This document shows positions 1 to 8,854 of a stretch of 64,000 nucleotides of DNA, piece after piece. Source of the stretch: Gammaproteobacteria bacterium. GTDB taxonomy: Bacteria; Pseudomonadota; Gammaproteobacteria; Xanthomonadales; SZUA-36. The position numbers and the translations under genes are program-made. The first letter of the stretch is position 1. Each line of letters opens with the position of its first letter. A model generated the notes under the pieces. That model saw only the letters and a program-made list of their open reading frames with translations. It searched no databases and was not told the DNA's origin. Location: assembly GCA_024277815.1 (NCBI GenBank), contig JAJRUM010000020.1, forward strand, positions 1-64,000, written 5' to 3'.

Positions 1-2
1 CT

Positions 3-29
3 ACCTACGCAAGGCTGATAGCACAATGA
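3..29 (+). CDS. possible 3' end of an upstream gene (partial)
   Basis: A reading frame open from the left edge ends in TGA at 27-29 and overlaps the ATG of the ABC ATPase in the common ATGA arrangement. Only eight codons are visible, so there is no domain evidence. In ABC-dependent polysaccharide loci the gene just before the ATPase is usually the permease (Wzm/KpsM type), and that is the inference here. The frame of the ATPase itself is also open to the edge, so the overlap could be chance. Confidence 0.3.
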   Translation, partial: TYARLIAQ

Positions 30-724
30 CTTCCAATGCAATGGATCTCAACAATATCAGTGTGCGCTACAAGACCCGCAAATCTTTTTTTCGTCATGAC
101 TACTTCACCGCATTGAAAGATGTAAGCTTTGCCATCCGCACGGGTGAAACACTAGGCATCATTGGCACCAACGGTTGCGGCAAGTCCACGCTATTAAAAG
201 TGCTGGCAAATATATACAGCGTAGATCGTGGGAAAGTCACCTGGCACTGCCGTCAGGTATCACTGTTATCTCTGTCATTGGGCTTCGACATTGAACTGTC
301 CGGCCGGGACAATGCGGTTATCAGCGGAATGCTGCTGGGTGGGCGGAGAAAGGACGTGCTGGAGAAGCTCGATGAAATCATCGAGTTCTCCGAACTGGAG
401 CAGTTTATCGACAAACCGATAAAGACCTATTCTAATGGCATGCGTGCACGGCTGGGTTTTTCCGTTGCGGTAAAAATGCAGACCGATCTGTTACTGATTG
501 ATGAAGTACTTGGAGTTGGTGACGGCAAATTCAGGCAAAAGGCAGAGGCAGCTATGAGCAACAGAATTAACTCCCAACAGACTGTGGTGCTGGTTTCACA
601 TTCCTTGCCGCAAATTGAAAAACTCTGCGACCGGGTGTTATGGCTGCACACCGGCAAGGTAAAGCTGCTGGGCACCCCGGAAGATGTGCTACACGAGTAC
701 TCCCTATTTGTTGAGAACCGGTAA
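26..724 (+). CDS. ABC transporter ATP-binding protein, polysaccharide export type (KpsT/Wzt-like)
   Basis: ATPase subunit of an ABC exporter that would move a lipid-linked polysaccharide across the inner membrane. Walker A GTNGCGKST lies at residues 47-55, the signature YSNGMRARL at 135-143, Walker B LLLIDEVL at 155-162 and the H-loop histidine at 192. The signature with SNGM, and the GVGD after Walker B, are typical of the KpsT/Wzt/TagH branch. At 232 aa it lacks the C-terminal carbohydrate-binding domain of long Wzt proteins, so chain recognition must be done elsewhere. The ATG at 26 is the first in frame, but the frame is open to the window edge, so a slightly earlier start cannot be excluded. 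The next two genes follow closely (10-bp gap, then ATGA overlap), suggesting one transcript. Confidence 0.9.
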   Translation: MTSNAMDLNNISVRYKTRKSFFRHDYFTALKDVSFAIRTGETLGIIGTNGCGKSTLLKVLANIYSVDRGKVTWHCRQVSLLSLSLGFDIELSGRDNAVISGMLLGGRRKDVLEKLDEIIEFSELEQFIDKPIKTYSNGMRARLGFSVAVKMQTDLLLIDEVLGVGDGKFRQKAEAAMSNRINSQQTVVLVSHSLPQIEKLCDRVLWLHTGKVKLLGTPEDVLHEYSLFVENR

Positions 725-734
725 AGCTTAATTC

Positions 735-1694
735 ATGACTATACTTATTTGCTCAGGCACCCTGTTTTCGGACTGGCACGATATGCTAAAAAAGCGGGTG
801 CCAACAGACACGTCACAATCCCCTGTATATGCCGGGATTTCTACCCTGGCTGAAGAAATCTGCGAACAACAGTTTTCGCAGGCCGATGCCTTGAGCTGGC
901 AGACATTTATCCCGGCAAGCGGCTACAAACTCCAGGCCACCCAATTACTTTCCAGCCTGGAAAATGAAGCACTGTTCGCCTGGGGAAACGACCATAGCTG
1001 CCTGTATCTGGATTTTTGGAATGCTATCAATCCGGATGTCCGGTTTCTGTTGTTTTACTGCAGCCCTGAATACGAATTGAGTGGCTATATCAGTTCTCAT
1101 CCGTTTGATATGTCCAGGGTAGAACAGGTCCTGGCGGCCTGGATAACCAGGACGCGGGCCATGTTAGCTTTTTTCATGTGCAACCGGGATTGCAGTTTGC
1201 TGTTGAATGTTCAAAGTGCCGCCAGCGCCCCCGACGCTTTCGTGCAATCTCTCGAACATCATTTTCAAATTGACTTCGGGTGTGAACCGGCCACTGCGGA
1301 TGCACGACCCACCCGGTTTGCTTTGATCGAGTATTTGGCCACAACGTTGTTACTTAAAAACAAGCTTGTTGCGGAGCTTTACGACGAAGTTCGTTCAGCG
1401 GCCACGCAGATTGATGCACAAGACCGATCCATGGCCGGAATTGAAGAACGAAGCAAGGCACTGATCAATGCCTTTCTGGCAGAAGTTACCGCAAGCACAC
1501 AGCGGCTTGATGCCGAGTCCCGACTGGAGCAGGAATTGGCTTCCAGCCAGCTGCAAATCAACCAGATGGCGGATGAACTGGAGTACTACTTTAAAAACAG
1601 TATAGAGCAGGAGAAAATTGCCAACACATTGGTGGAGTACCTTAGTGACAACCCATCATTGAAAATTGCACGCCAGGTACGTCAAGCAGAATGA
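735..1694 (+). CDS. degenerate sulfotransferase-like protein with C-terminal coiled coil
   Basis: Unassigned 319-aa protein. The segment around residues 82-112 (FAWGNDHSCLYLDFW, then DVRFLLFYCSPEYEL) follows the layout of bacterial sulfotransferase-like proteins, where W-K-D-P-R, L-D-F-W and a Y-R-x-P motif are usual. Here the arginine of that 3'-phosphate-binding motif is a cysteine (YCSP). The N-terminal P-loop region (ILICSGTLFSDW) lacks the basic residue and full GT(T/S) pattern. A catalytically dead or altered sulfotransferase fold is therefore my inference. Residues about 205-310 are rich in heptad Leu/Ile/Ala with charged positions and look like a coiled coil. It overlaps the following methyltransferase-coil gene by ATGA, which suggests that the two products work together, perhaps through their coils. 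Confidence 0.6.
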   Translation: MTILICSGTLFSDWHDMLKKRVPTDTSQSPVYAGISTLAEEICEQQFSQADALSWQTFIPASGYKLQATQLLSSLENEALFAWGNDHSCLYLDFWNAINPDVRFLLFYCSPEYELSGYISSHPFDMSRVEQVLAAWITRTRAMLAFFMCNRDCSLLLNVQSAASAPDAFVQSLEHHFQIDFGCEPATADARPTRFALIEYLATTLLLKNKLVAELYDEVRSAATQIDAQDRSMAGIEERSKALINAFLAEVTASTQRLDAESRLEQELASSQLQINQMADELEYYFKNSIEQEKIANTLVEYLSDNPSLKIARQVRQAE

Positions 1695-3277
1695 ACAGAT
1701 TCGAAGAGTTGCTAAAATCGCTGTCTGCACAACCCTCGGTGATCGTACATCTTGGTGCCGGGGACTGTACTGAGCATGAGTTTTACAATAGCATTCATCC
1801 CGATCATATTTTTTATGTTGAACCTGATCAGTTACTGGCCGAAGCCGCTGCTGACGCCTTCAGCGACGCTCCTCATGTTCGGATCATACCCTGTGCAATC
1901 GCAACGACAGATGGTCCGCAGACACTTAACGTAACCAACAACCGGAGATTCAGCAGTTTGCTGTTACCCGCAGAGCTGCTGGATTTCTACCCGAACATTA
2001 CCGTTGACAACACCACCGGGGTCGAGGCCGTCACACTCAACCGGTTCTGCCGGAACCAGGCAGTCGACAGGAACGCTGACAATTTGCTTGTAGCCGAAAT
2101 CCAGGGAATGGAAAAGGAAGTCTTCCCATCAACAGAAGTCACAACGCTGCAAAAGTTTAAGTGGATCATTGTTCGCACGAGTGAGGAAAAGCTCTACGCA
2201 GCAGCAACCGAAGGCGTGCAACAGAGCCTCTCAGATACCCTGCAAGAAGCCGGGTTTATGGTATTTTCCTTTGCAGAAGAAGCCCCGCCTTATGTCAACA
2301 TTGTCGGCATCAGGAACGATTCTGTAATAGAAAGCAGCGAGCTTAAAGCGATTAACTCCGATTTACTGGATACGGTAAAGGTTCTGGAGTTCAACCTGTC
2401 TAAAAAAGACACAGCGCTAGGGACTCTGAAAATCAGCAGCGCTGCTGAACAGGCCAACTCACAGGTTGTTTTGGCCACCAGGGCAGCTGAACTGGAAGCC
2501 GCGCAAGTCCAGATCAAATCCATTGCCGATGAAATAGAAAAACAACAACAGAACAATCAAGAGATTACCCGTATACTCAATGACAAGACCGCGGAGCTGG
2601 ATGCGAGCGAAGCACTCGTCAAATCCACAAGGGCAGAGAACGAAGACCTGAACCGACAGCTGGATACAGCCACTAAAACCATCCAAGCCAAATCTACTGA
2701 CCTGGACGTGAGCGAAGCACTCGTCAAATCCATAAAGGCAGACAACAAGGACCTGAAACGACAGCTGGATACAGCCACCAGCACCATCGAAGCCAAATCT
2801 GCTGACCTGGACGAGAACGAAGCACTCGTCAAATCCATAGAGGCAGAGAACAAGGACCTGAAACGACAGCTGGATACCGCCACCAGCACCATTGAAGAAA
2901 AATCTGTTGAACTAAATGCCGCACAGTTCCGGATTCAATCACTGTCGGACAAGAACAGCCATCAGGAACAGCAGGTCAGCGCACTCACCGCATCATTACA
3001 GGCAAAAGCACAGGAAATCTCCGGCATACAACAAACTCTGCGTATCAACAACAAGCTGATTCTTAAATCTGACACCGACCTCAGAGAACTGCAGACACAG
3101 TACCGAACAGCCCTGCAACACCAGGAACATCAGCACATACTGCTCAGCGAACTTAAAGATAAGTTAAGGCAAGCATCACTGTATTATCAAAAGTTGAATC
3201 TGCAGAGCCCGCTTATCGATGCTGATTTGATTGCCCAAGACGAACCTGGCGAGAAAGACGACAGCGGGGAACGATAG
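1691..3277 (+). CDS. FkbM-type methyltransferase fused to a long coiled coil (possible chain-terminator/ruler)
   Basis: 528 aa. The N-terminal about 200 residues are an FkbM-family SAM-dependent methyltransferase: SAM motif LGAGD at 21-25, acidic E44 in FYVEPD, and the family signature EIQGMEKEVF starting at 136. From about residue 215 to 510 the protein is an almost unbroken coiled coil with Leu/Ile at heptad positions and runs of Lys/Glu/Gln. Residues 303-407 are three consecutive 35-residue (five-heptad) repeats. The gene lies directly after a short export ATPase. In E. coli O8/O9a, WbdD combines a methyltransferase (plus kinase) with a coiled coil that sets O-polysaccharide length together with an ABC exporter. 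I infer an analogous cap-and-ruler role; no kinase domain is visible. It starts at an ATGA overlap with the upstream coil gene. Confidence 0.8.
   Translation: MNRFEELLKSLSAQPSVIVHLGAGDCTEHEFYNSIHPDHIFYVEPDQLLAEAAADAFSDAPHVRIIPCAIATTDGPQTLNVTNNRRFSSLLLPAELLDFYPNITVDNTTGVEAVTLNRFCRNQAVDRNADNLLVAEIQGMEKEVFPSTEVTTLQKFKWIIVRTSEEKLYAAATEGVQQSLSDTLQEAGFMVFSFAEEAPPYVNIVGIRNDSVIESSELKAINSDLLDTVKVLEFNLSKKDTALGTLKISSAAEQANSQVVLATRAAELEAAQVQIKSIADEIEKQQQNNQEITRILNDKTAELDASEALVKSTRAENEDLNRQLDTATKTIQAKSTDLDVSEALVKSIKADNKDLKRQLDTATSTIEAKSADLDENEALVKSIEAENKDLKRQLDTATSTIEEKSVELNAAQFRIQSLSDKNSHQEQQVSALTASLQAKAQEISGIQQTLRINNKLILKSDTDLRELQTQYRTALQHQEHQHILLSELKDKLRQASLYYQKLNLQSPLIDADLIAQDEPGEKDDSGER
2597..2911 (+). 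repeat. three tandem 105-bp in-frame repeats within the coiled coil
   Basis: Three direct units begin at 2597, 2702 and 2807. The shared core GCACTCGTCAAATCC recurs at 2612, 2717 and 2822, exactly 105 bp apart. Each encodes 35 residues of the pattern LDxxEALVKS...AENKDLKRQLDTATSTI...KSxD. Units 2 and 3 are closer to each other than to unit 1. Because 105 bp is 35 codons and five heptads, copy-number change keeps both the reading frame and the coiled-coil register. Confidence 0.95.
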
Positions 3278-3286
3278 GTTGAAACG

Positions 3287-4237
3287 GTGAAAAACGATGC
3301 ACAGAAATTTGTTGAATACCTCGAAGAGGCCGGGCAAATACTGGAAGGTTACCCCGCTGTAAATTTCACCAGTATTGACCTTAACCTGAAGTATGCTGCG
3401 CCGGAGCACTTTGACCTGGCACTTTTTGAGCAATGGTCGGATTTTTGTGAGTCGGGAACGCAACCAAAACCACCCATCCGGATCGTTCACCACATGTCGT
3501 GCACGGGTGGAACGCTGATATCCAAATGCCTGGCGGCCATGCCCAATGTAGCATTGCTCAGTGAAGTCCACCCTTTGAGCCGGATCCATATTGATTCCAA
3601 GCCTATTTTCGCTCCCTCTGATTTAACCTACCTGGCCACACACGGCAGATTTCCGTTCATTGAGGAACTCAGCGAGAAAATTTTCAAAGCCAATATCGAT
3701 GTGATCGCCCAACATGTCAAACAGCTCGGCAAGTACCTGGTGATCAGGGAACATTCACATTCTGATTACCTGGTAGGCGAGACGCCGAATGAAACCAGTA
3801 CAATCCGGAACCTGTTGCAAGACCACTACCCGACTCTTTCAGTCCTTACTGTGCGCCACCCGGTTGACAGTTATCTTTCCCTGGTACGTAATGGCTGGAT
3901 ACATTTTTCGCCACCTACTTTCGATGAGTACTGCCAGAGATACCTGTGTTTTCTGGCACATAACGAAGGCCTGACCAGCTGCAAGTATGAAGACTTTGTA
4001 GCCGATCCGGACAGTGAGATAAAACGCCTGTGTGAGGCGCTCGAACTACCCTTCAACGAGGATTTCCTGGATGTCTTTGATGTTAACGTCATGTCCGGCG
4101 ACAGCGGACGAACCTCGGATACAATCGAAAAGCGCACACGGCGTGACTACGATAAAAAGTTTCTCGCTGAACTCAATGCCAGTAACAGATACCCGCAACT
4201 TTGTGAGCATCTGCACTATGACCCGGCAGTTTCCTAG
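3287..4237 (+). CDS. sulfotransferase family protein
   Basis: 316 aa, predicted cytoplasmic, probably transferring sulfate from PAPS to a sugar of the exported polysaccharide. A PAPS 5'-phosphosulfate loop variant (SCTGGTLISK) is at residues 71-80, followed by the usual helix and CLAAMPNV. The 3'-phosphate-binding segment VRHPVDSYLSLV is near residue 190. The loop has Ser-Cys-Thr where many enzymes have a basic residue before the GT, so activity is likely but not certain. The start is GTG; it follows the stop of the methyltransferase-coil gene by nine bases, and no better in-frame start lies between them. Confidence 0.75.
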   Translation: MKNDAQKFVEYLEEAGQILEGYPAVNFTSIDLNLKYAAPEHFDLALFEQWSDFCESGTQPKPPIRIVHHMSCTGGTLISKCLAAMPNVALLSEVHPLSRIHIDSKPIFAPSDLTYLATHGRFPFIEELSEKIFKANIDVIAQHVKQLGKYLVIREHSHSDYLVGETPNETSTIRNLLQDHYPTLSVLTVRHPVDSYLSLVRNGWIHFSPPTFDEYCQRYLCFLAHNEGLTSCKYEDFVADPDSEIKRLCEALELPFNEDFLDVFDVNVMSGDSGRTSDTIEKRTRRDYDKKFLAELNASNRYPQLCEHLHYDPAVS

Positions 4238-4275
4238 GTCAGCCACATGGTGCCTTGCCAAATGATTGATCAGGC

Positions 4276-7200
4276 GTGAAATCACCGGTCTACCATATTT
4301 TCCAGCAGGCAAAGCACGCCTTGTCAGTGGCTGATTTCAAATCAGCTGAGCGCCTGCTTCGTGAATTGCACGGAGACGAGTTGACCGGCAATGCGCGAAT
4401 CCTCCTGCTTTCACTTATTCAGGAGTTCACCCGGATCAGCGGTACGGAAATTCAGTTTGAGTTGCCGGCAGCTTGCGCTGCGCCCGAACCGGACAGGCCT
4501 TCCGGTATGCTTTCCTGTTATGACGACCGTGCACTGCTTGATGGTACCAGCCTCATAAGTTGTTGTATGAATAGAAATGACAATTTGAAACAATCCCTTG
4601 AATCATGGCTCAGATTACCGGTTCAGGAAATCGTCATAGTTGATTGGAATTCTTCGGCGCCTGTGCTGACCACAGTCGCAGATATCGCCGATGAAAGAGT
4701 GAAGATAGTCCGCGTTGAGAACGAACCACGCTGGATACTGACTTACGCGTTTAACGTTGGGTTGCGATTTGCCTCATACAAAAAAATCTACAAGCTGGAC
4801 GCCGATATTGAGACTCGCGAGGACTTTCTTGAACTGAACCACTTCGAAAAGGGAGAATTCATTCGTGGCTCATGGGAGTCTGCCATCGACGCGGACCGAG
4901 TCGACCAAGTGTATATCAATGGCTCGTTCGGCTGCTACAAGTCTGATTTGCTCAAGGCAGGCTTTTATAACGAGCATATCAGAACCTATGGCTGGGATGA
5001 CTCTGACCTGTATGCACGGCTTGCCACACGCTGTGGTCTGAAGCAGAAATTCTTTGCCTTCAGCTCCCTGAATCATGGCCAGCAGCAAGCAGAAGACCGC
5101 CTGAAACACCAGGACATAGCAGACAATATTTTCATAGGCCGGGTACCGGCAACCGAACTTGAGAACTCCTGCAACAAATTCACTATCGCGCTGTTTGACC
5201 AGTGGTGGCCAACATTCCTGCAGGACTATTCAATAGAGGCTGCGGGGGATAATAACTGGACCTGCACCAGAACTACCGGGGACCGAACCATTCCCGAGTC
5301 TGTCCGCCAGGATGCAAGGCGCTATGCGGTGCTCGAAAACCTGTTCAGAACCGAGCCGTCCTGGGCCGAAAGGGTGTATGAATCGCCGTGGATGGCAGAG
5401 TTTATCTACAAGCAGTACCTCGCGGGCATACCTTTCCAGGAAACAGCTTCTGTACTGAAACTGCAGGGTTCTGCAGATGGCTACTTTGACACAGACCACA
5501 GCCCGTTCAATGTCCTGCGGCACATGGAAAAAGTGGACGCAGACAGGCAAGTAGCCCACATGCAACGCCTGTATGTATTTATGGGCAGCAACACACGCTA
5601 TGAACTGATCTATTCTGAACGGAAGATTATTCTGCAAGGGCTGGAGCCCACACAATTCCAGTCCATTAATGCTCATTGCAATGACATCGGCCATAAAAAT
5701 TTACCTACCGCCACAGACTCACCCGGCCGGCCATCCGCATTCATGGCCGGTGCGGAAACCGAGCGGGTACTTGCCATCAGCCTCTATGATGAGAAAAATC
5801 AGGAGCGCATGGAGGAATACCTGGATTGTCTGCAGCGCAATCTGCAGCATTTCGATGCTGTGGCAATCTTTTATGAACGCTCAAATGGCACCATGTATGC
5901 GAAGGTCAATAAACTGCTAAACACACCGGGACTGTCACACAAAGCGGTTGTAATATGGGTAACCATCAGCGACCGACCCACCTTCGATGAGATTTTTAAC
6001 TGTGTAGATTTTATTTTCCCGCGTGCCATCGTAGTCACAGCCAATGCAGATATAGCCTTCGATGCAACCATCAATAAGATTAACCCTGTGACCATCCGCG
6101 ATTCATTTTTTGTACTGAGCCGCCAGGAGACGCCCGAGTGTACCGGCGGCAGGGGTGGCATGATAATGAATCATTTCGGCTTGCCCAACACATGGTCAGC
6201 CGACGCATGGATATACAGGACGCCACGCAAAGTGAATTTCAGGGCGCACTTTCCGGTTGGAACCTTTCATTGTGACTCCTTTCTGAATTACCACATTGGC
6301 AAATCGGGCTACCCGCTGTACAACCCCTGTCTTTCTGTTAACGCTTTCCACATTCATCACGAGGCGTTCAATTCATCGGAGTTTAAAAGACTGGAGCTTG
6401 CCGATTCAATCGCTGCGAGACTGAGCCACGAAACCAGGCAGGCCCAGGGTGAAGAGCCTATCAGGGGCGTACAGTGGTGCCGACTCAAGGATGTCGTATA
6501 CAGCGGGCGGGGCGACCAGATGATTAAGTGGAGTAACTTCGTCATCAACATATTCGTTGATGATGATGGTCAAAACCTGATTTCCTCTATGGTCATCGCA
6601 ACCATGTGCCTCAAACTGGCCAGGCATGTTCAAGGTGGCATAAGCATTTCCCTGAATATCGCCGCAGAGTTTGTAAATACAAAACTCGGGGATTTACTAT
6701 TTGATGCATTGCAGGCTTTTAACGACAGAAACCTCAACATCGCAATTACCAACGCCGGAGATCCAAGACCGTTTATAGAGGGTCCCGAGACCTGCGACAA
6801 GTCCACAGTGGGTGTCAAAAGTCTGCTACGCACCTACCAGGCAAGTTTTCCGAGTAGTGATGAGACCAGGTTATTTGAGACCGATATCAACTTTGAAGAA
6901 ATAAACGGCAAGCGTATGCTTGCTTTTAAACCGCATATCTCAATCTGTTTTGCGGAAACCCAAGCCACCGACCTGAGCACTTATCTCTTACTGAAAAGCC
7001 TGGAAAATGAAGATTTCAGCTTGCTGCAAAAGACCCTTCATACCGTGGCCGAAAAACACACAGCACTGCGGCCATTCGTCGATGAGTTAGGTCTTGCCGG
7101 GCAGGCCCGGACGGCTTCATCGGCCAGCAAGATCAGCAATGCATTGTGGGGCACTTCGCCCGGTATTCAGCAAACACCTTTCGAGATCACCTTTATTACG

Positions 7201-7959
7201 TCGATATTCAAGGGTGTGGAATTCTTCAGGGGCTTTCTGGAAAATATCGCCGCTGCCGCAATGGAGTGCAATGCGGAAGTCATCCTGGTGGACGCCGCCT
7301 CTCCTGACAATGAGCGCGAAGTATTTGCCGAATTTATTGAGGAGTTCCCCGGCCTGGAAAAACGCTTCAAGTATATTTCATTGCCGGACGACCCCGGTTT
7401 GTACAACTGCTGGAAACTGGCCATTGAGAAATCATCGACGGATTACATCAGCAATGCGAACCTGGATGACCGGCGCAGTCCATTTCAGGCTACAGCCCTT
7501 CTCAATACAATCAGGAGTCAGCCTGGCATAAGCGGTGCCGCAACGGCCCTGCGGGCAACAAGAACCTGCAATGCGCCATGGTATAGCCTGACTGACCATG
7601 ACTATTGGTTCACCGACGAGGAATCCACCCAGATTGAATTTGGCTCACTTTTCCTGCGCAACGATAACGGGGATATCTACTCCAGGAATATCATGCACTG
7701 CATGCCTGTCTGGAAGAAATCCCTACACCGGAAATACGGTTTTTTCGATGAGCAACGCTTTGGCACCAGCGCCGATTGGGCCTTTTGGCTGGAGTGCACT
7801 AAAAATGGGGAAACATTCAGTCTTGTACCTGCAGTAGCGTCTATGTATTACATCAATGAAGCTTCCCATAACCGGGTGCAGGACATTGAGGGCGAAAGAG
7901 AACTGGCTATTATCGAGCACTATTTCGCAAGCCGGCAAACGGCCTTTTTACAGCAATGA
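4276..7959 (+). CDS. large three-domain glycosyltransferase
   Basis: 1227 aa. Three sugar-transferase-like modules can be told apart. Residues about 92-270 form a GT-A domain (SLISCCMNRND, IVIVDWNSS, the DAD metal site at 175-177, and YGWDDSDLY), which resembles GT2/GT7-type galactosyl- or GalNAc-transferase modules. Residues about 495-700 form a second GT-like module with NADIAF at 590 and SADAWIYRTP at 641, a pattern I know from uncharacterised bacterial and viral glycosyltransferases. Residues about 969-1220 form a GT2 domain (FEITFITSIFKGVEFF, VILVDAASPD, SNANLDD). The first about 70 residues are helical and TPR-like. One chain could thus add several sugars of the repeat unit. The start is GTG at 4276 with a weak Shine-Dalgarno sequence. 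Confidence 0.8.
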   Translation: MKSPVYHIFQQAKHALSVADFKSAERLLRELHGDELTGNARILLLSLIQEFTRISGTEIQFELPAACAAPEPDRPSGMLSCYDDRALLDGTSLISCCMNRNDNLKQSLESWLRLPVQEIVIVDWNSSAPVLTTVADIADERVKIVRVENEPRWILTYAFNVGLRFASYKKIYKLDADIETREDFLELNHFEKGEFIRGSWESAIDADRVDQVYINGSFGCYKSDLLKAGFYNEHIRTYGWDDSDLYARLATRCGLKQKFFAFSSLNHGQQQAEDRLKHQDIADNIFIGRVPATELENSCNKFTIALFDQWWPTFLQDYSIEAAGDNNWTCTRTTGDRTIPESVRQDARRYAVLENLFRTEPSWAERVYESPWMAEFIYKQYLAGIPFQETASVLKLQGSADGYFDTDHSPFNVLRHMEKVDADRQVAHMQRLYVFMGSNTRYELIYSERKIILQGLEPTQFQSINAHCNDIGHKNLPTATDSPGRPSAFMAGAETERVLAISLYDEKNQERMEEYLDCLQRNLQHFDAVAIFYERSNGTMYAKVNKLLNTPGLSHKAVVIWVTISDRPTFDEIFNCVDFIFPRAIVVTANADIAFDATINKINPVTIRDSFFVLSRQETPECTGGRGGMIMNHFGLPNTWSADAWIYRTPRKVNFRAHFPVGTFHCDSFLNYHIGKSGYPLYNPCLSVNAFHIHHEAFNSSEFKRLELADSIAARLSHETRQAQGEEPIRGVQWCRLKDVVYSGRGDQMIKWSNFVINIFVDDDGQNLISSMVIATMCLKLARHVQGGISISLNIAAEFVNTKLGDLLFDALQAFNDRNLNIAITNAGDPRPFIEGPETCDKSTVGVKSLLRTYQASFPSSDETRLFETDINFEEINGKRMLAFKPHISICFAETQATDLSTYLLLKSLENEDFSLLQKTLHTVAEKHTALRPFVDELGLAGQARTASSASKISNALWGTSPGIQQTPFEITFITSIFKGVEFFRGFLENIAAAAMECNAEVILVDAASPDNEREVFAEFIEEFPGLEKRFKYISLPDDPGLYNCWKLAIEKSSTDYISNANLDDRRSPFQATALLNTIRSQPGISGAATALRATRTCNAPWYSLTDHDYWFTDEESTQIEFGSLFLRNDNGDIYSRNIMHCMPVWKKSLHRKYGFFDEQRFGTSADWAFWLECTKNGETFSLVPAVASMYYINEASHNRVQDIEGERELAIIEHYFASRQTAFLQQ

Positions 7960-7983
7960 CCAAATTGATGACCACGTAATTCT

Positions 7984-8805
7984 ATGCACTCTACACTCAA
8001 CATGCCGGTCGACAGGCGTTCTTTACCCGTTAACTGGTTTGAAAATTTGATCATTTACGACCTTGGTATGCACACTGGGCAGGATACCGAGTTCTACCTG
8101 AAAAAAGGTTTCAGGGTTGTGGCAATTGAAGCAAACTCACTTCTTTGTGATCAGGCACGATCGAAATTTCACCACCAGATTGAGACGGGGAGGTTAACGA
8201 TTTTGAACCTGGGTATCGCGGATACGCAGGGGACAATGGAATTTCATATAAACACCGCAAGAAGCGAGTGGAGCTCTTTCGAGAAATCAATCAGTGGCAG
8301 GGACGGTAGTAGGCTTAAGACAGTAACAGTTGAAGTCGCGACGCTTGCGTCAGTTATCAGCGAATACGGTGCCCCTTACTACATCAAGATCGACATTGAA
8401 GGCCATGACGAGTATGCACTTCTATCAGTACTTAACAGTTGCTATAAGGTACCTTATATTTCGGTCGAAAACGGCGGCACCATGCTGAATGAGTTACACA
8501 ATAACGAATATAATGCGTTCAAATATATTCAACAGAGGCATGTCGTTGAAACAGTGCAAAATACCCCCCCATTGGAAGGAAGGTACACGTCCCACCCGTT
8601 CGAAGCCGGTGCCAGTGGGAAGTTTGGCGAGGAAACCGATGGCATGTGGTTAGACTATGCAAGTATGCACAAGATTATTTCACTTGTATGGGATGTTGAA
8701 TCAGGTGGAAAAAACCCGGCCTGGGTTGACAGCATCGGTGGTTGGTTTGATTTACATGCCAGGCACCGCAATGCTAATGCCATTTTGCACGAACTGATCG
8801 GGTAA
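7984..8805 (+). CDS. FkbM family methyltransferase
   Basis: 273 aa. SAM-binding motif DLGMHTGQDTEFYLKKG lies at about residues 28-44, followed by VVAIEAN with the acidic ribose-binding residue, and the family's KIDIEGHDEYALL segment near residue 137. FkbM enzymes O-methylate sugars or small molecules, so glycan methylation is the natural role in this locus. An internal ATG at 8002 (MPVDRRS) is an alternative start; neither has a strong Shine-Dalgarno site. The gene starts a stretch that is visibly lower in G+C than the catabolic genes further right. Confidence 0.8.
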   Translation: MHSTLNMPVDRRSLPVNWFENLIIYDLGMHTGQDTEFYLKKGFRVVAIEANSLLCDQARSKFHHQIETGRLTILNLGIADTQGTMEFHINTARSEWSSFEKSISGRDGSRLKTVTVEVATLASVISEYGAPYYIKIDIEGHDEYALLSVLNSCYKVPYISVENGGTMLNELHNNEYNAFKYIQQRHVVETVQNTPPLEGRYTSHPFEAGASGKFGEETDGMWLDYASMHKIISLVWDVESGGKNPAWVDSIGGWFDLHARHRNANAILHELIG

Positions 8806-8854
8806 GCTGTGGCGTCACCCTCTTTCGTAAATCCAGACACAACCAGAAACTATT

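Noticed and set aside
2557-2892. Antisense frame with repeated VALVAVSSCRFRS-like units
   Set aside because: It is the reverse complement of the coiled-coil repeats; the periodicity comes from the real gene.
2597-2911. Regularly spaced repeats resembling a CRISPR array
   Set aside because: The units are contiguous, 105 bp, in frame and code for five heptads each; there are no spacers.
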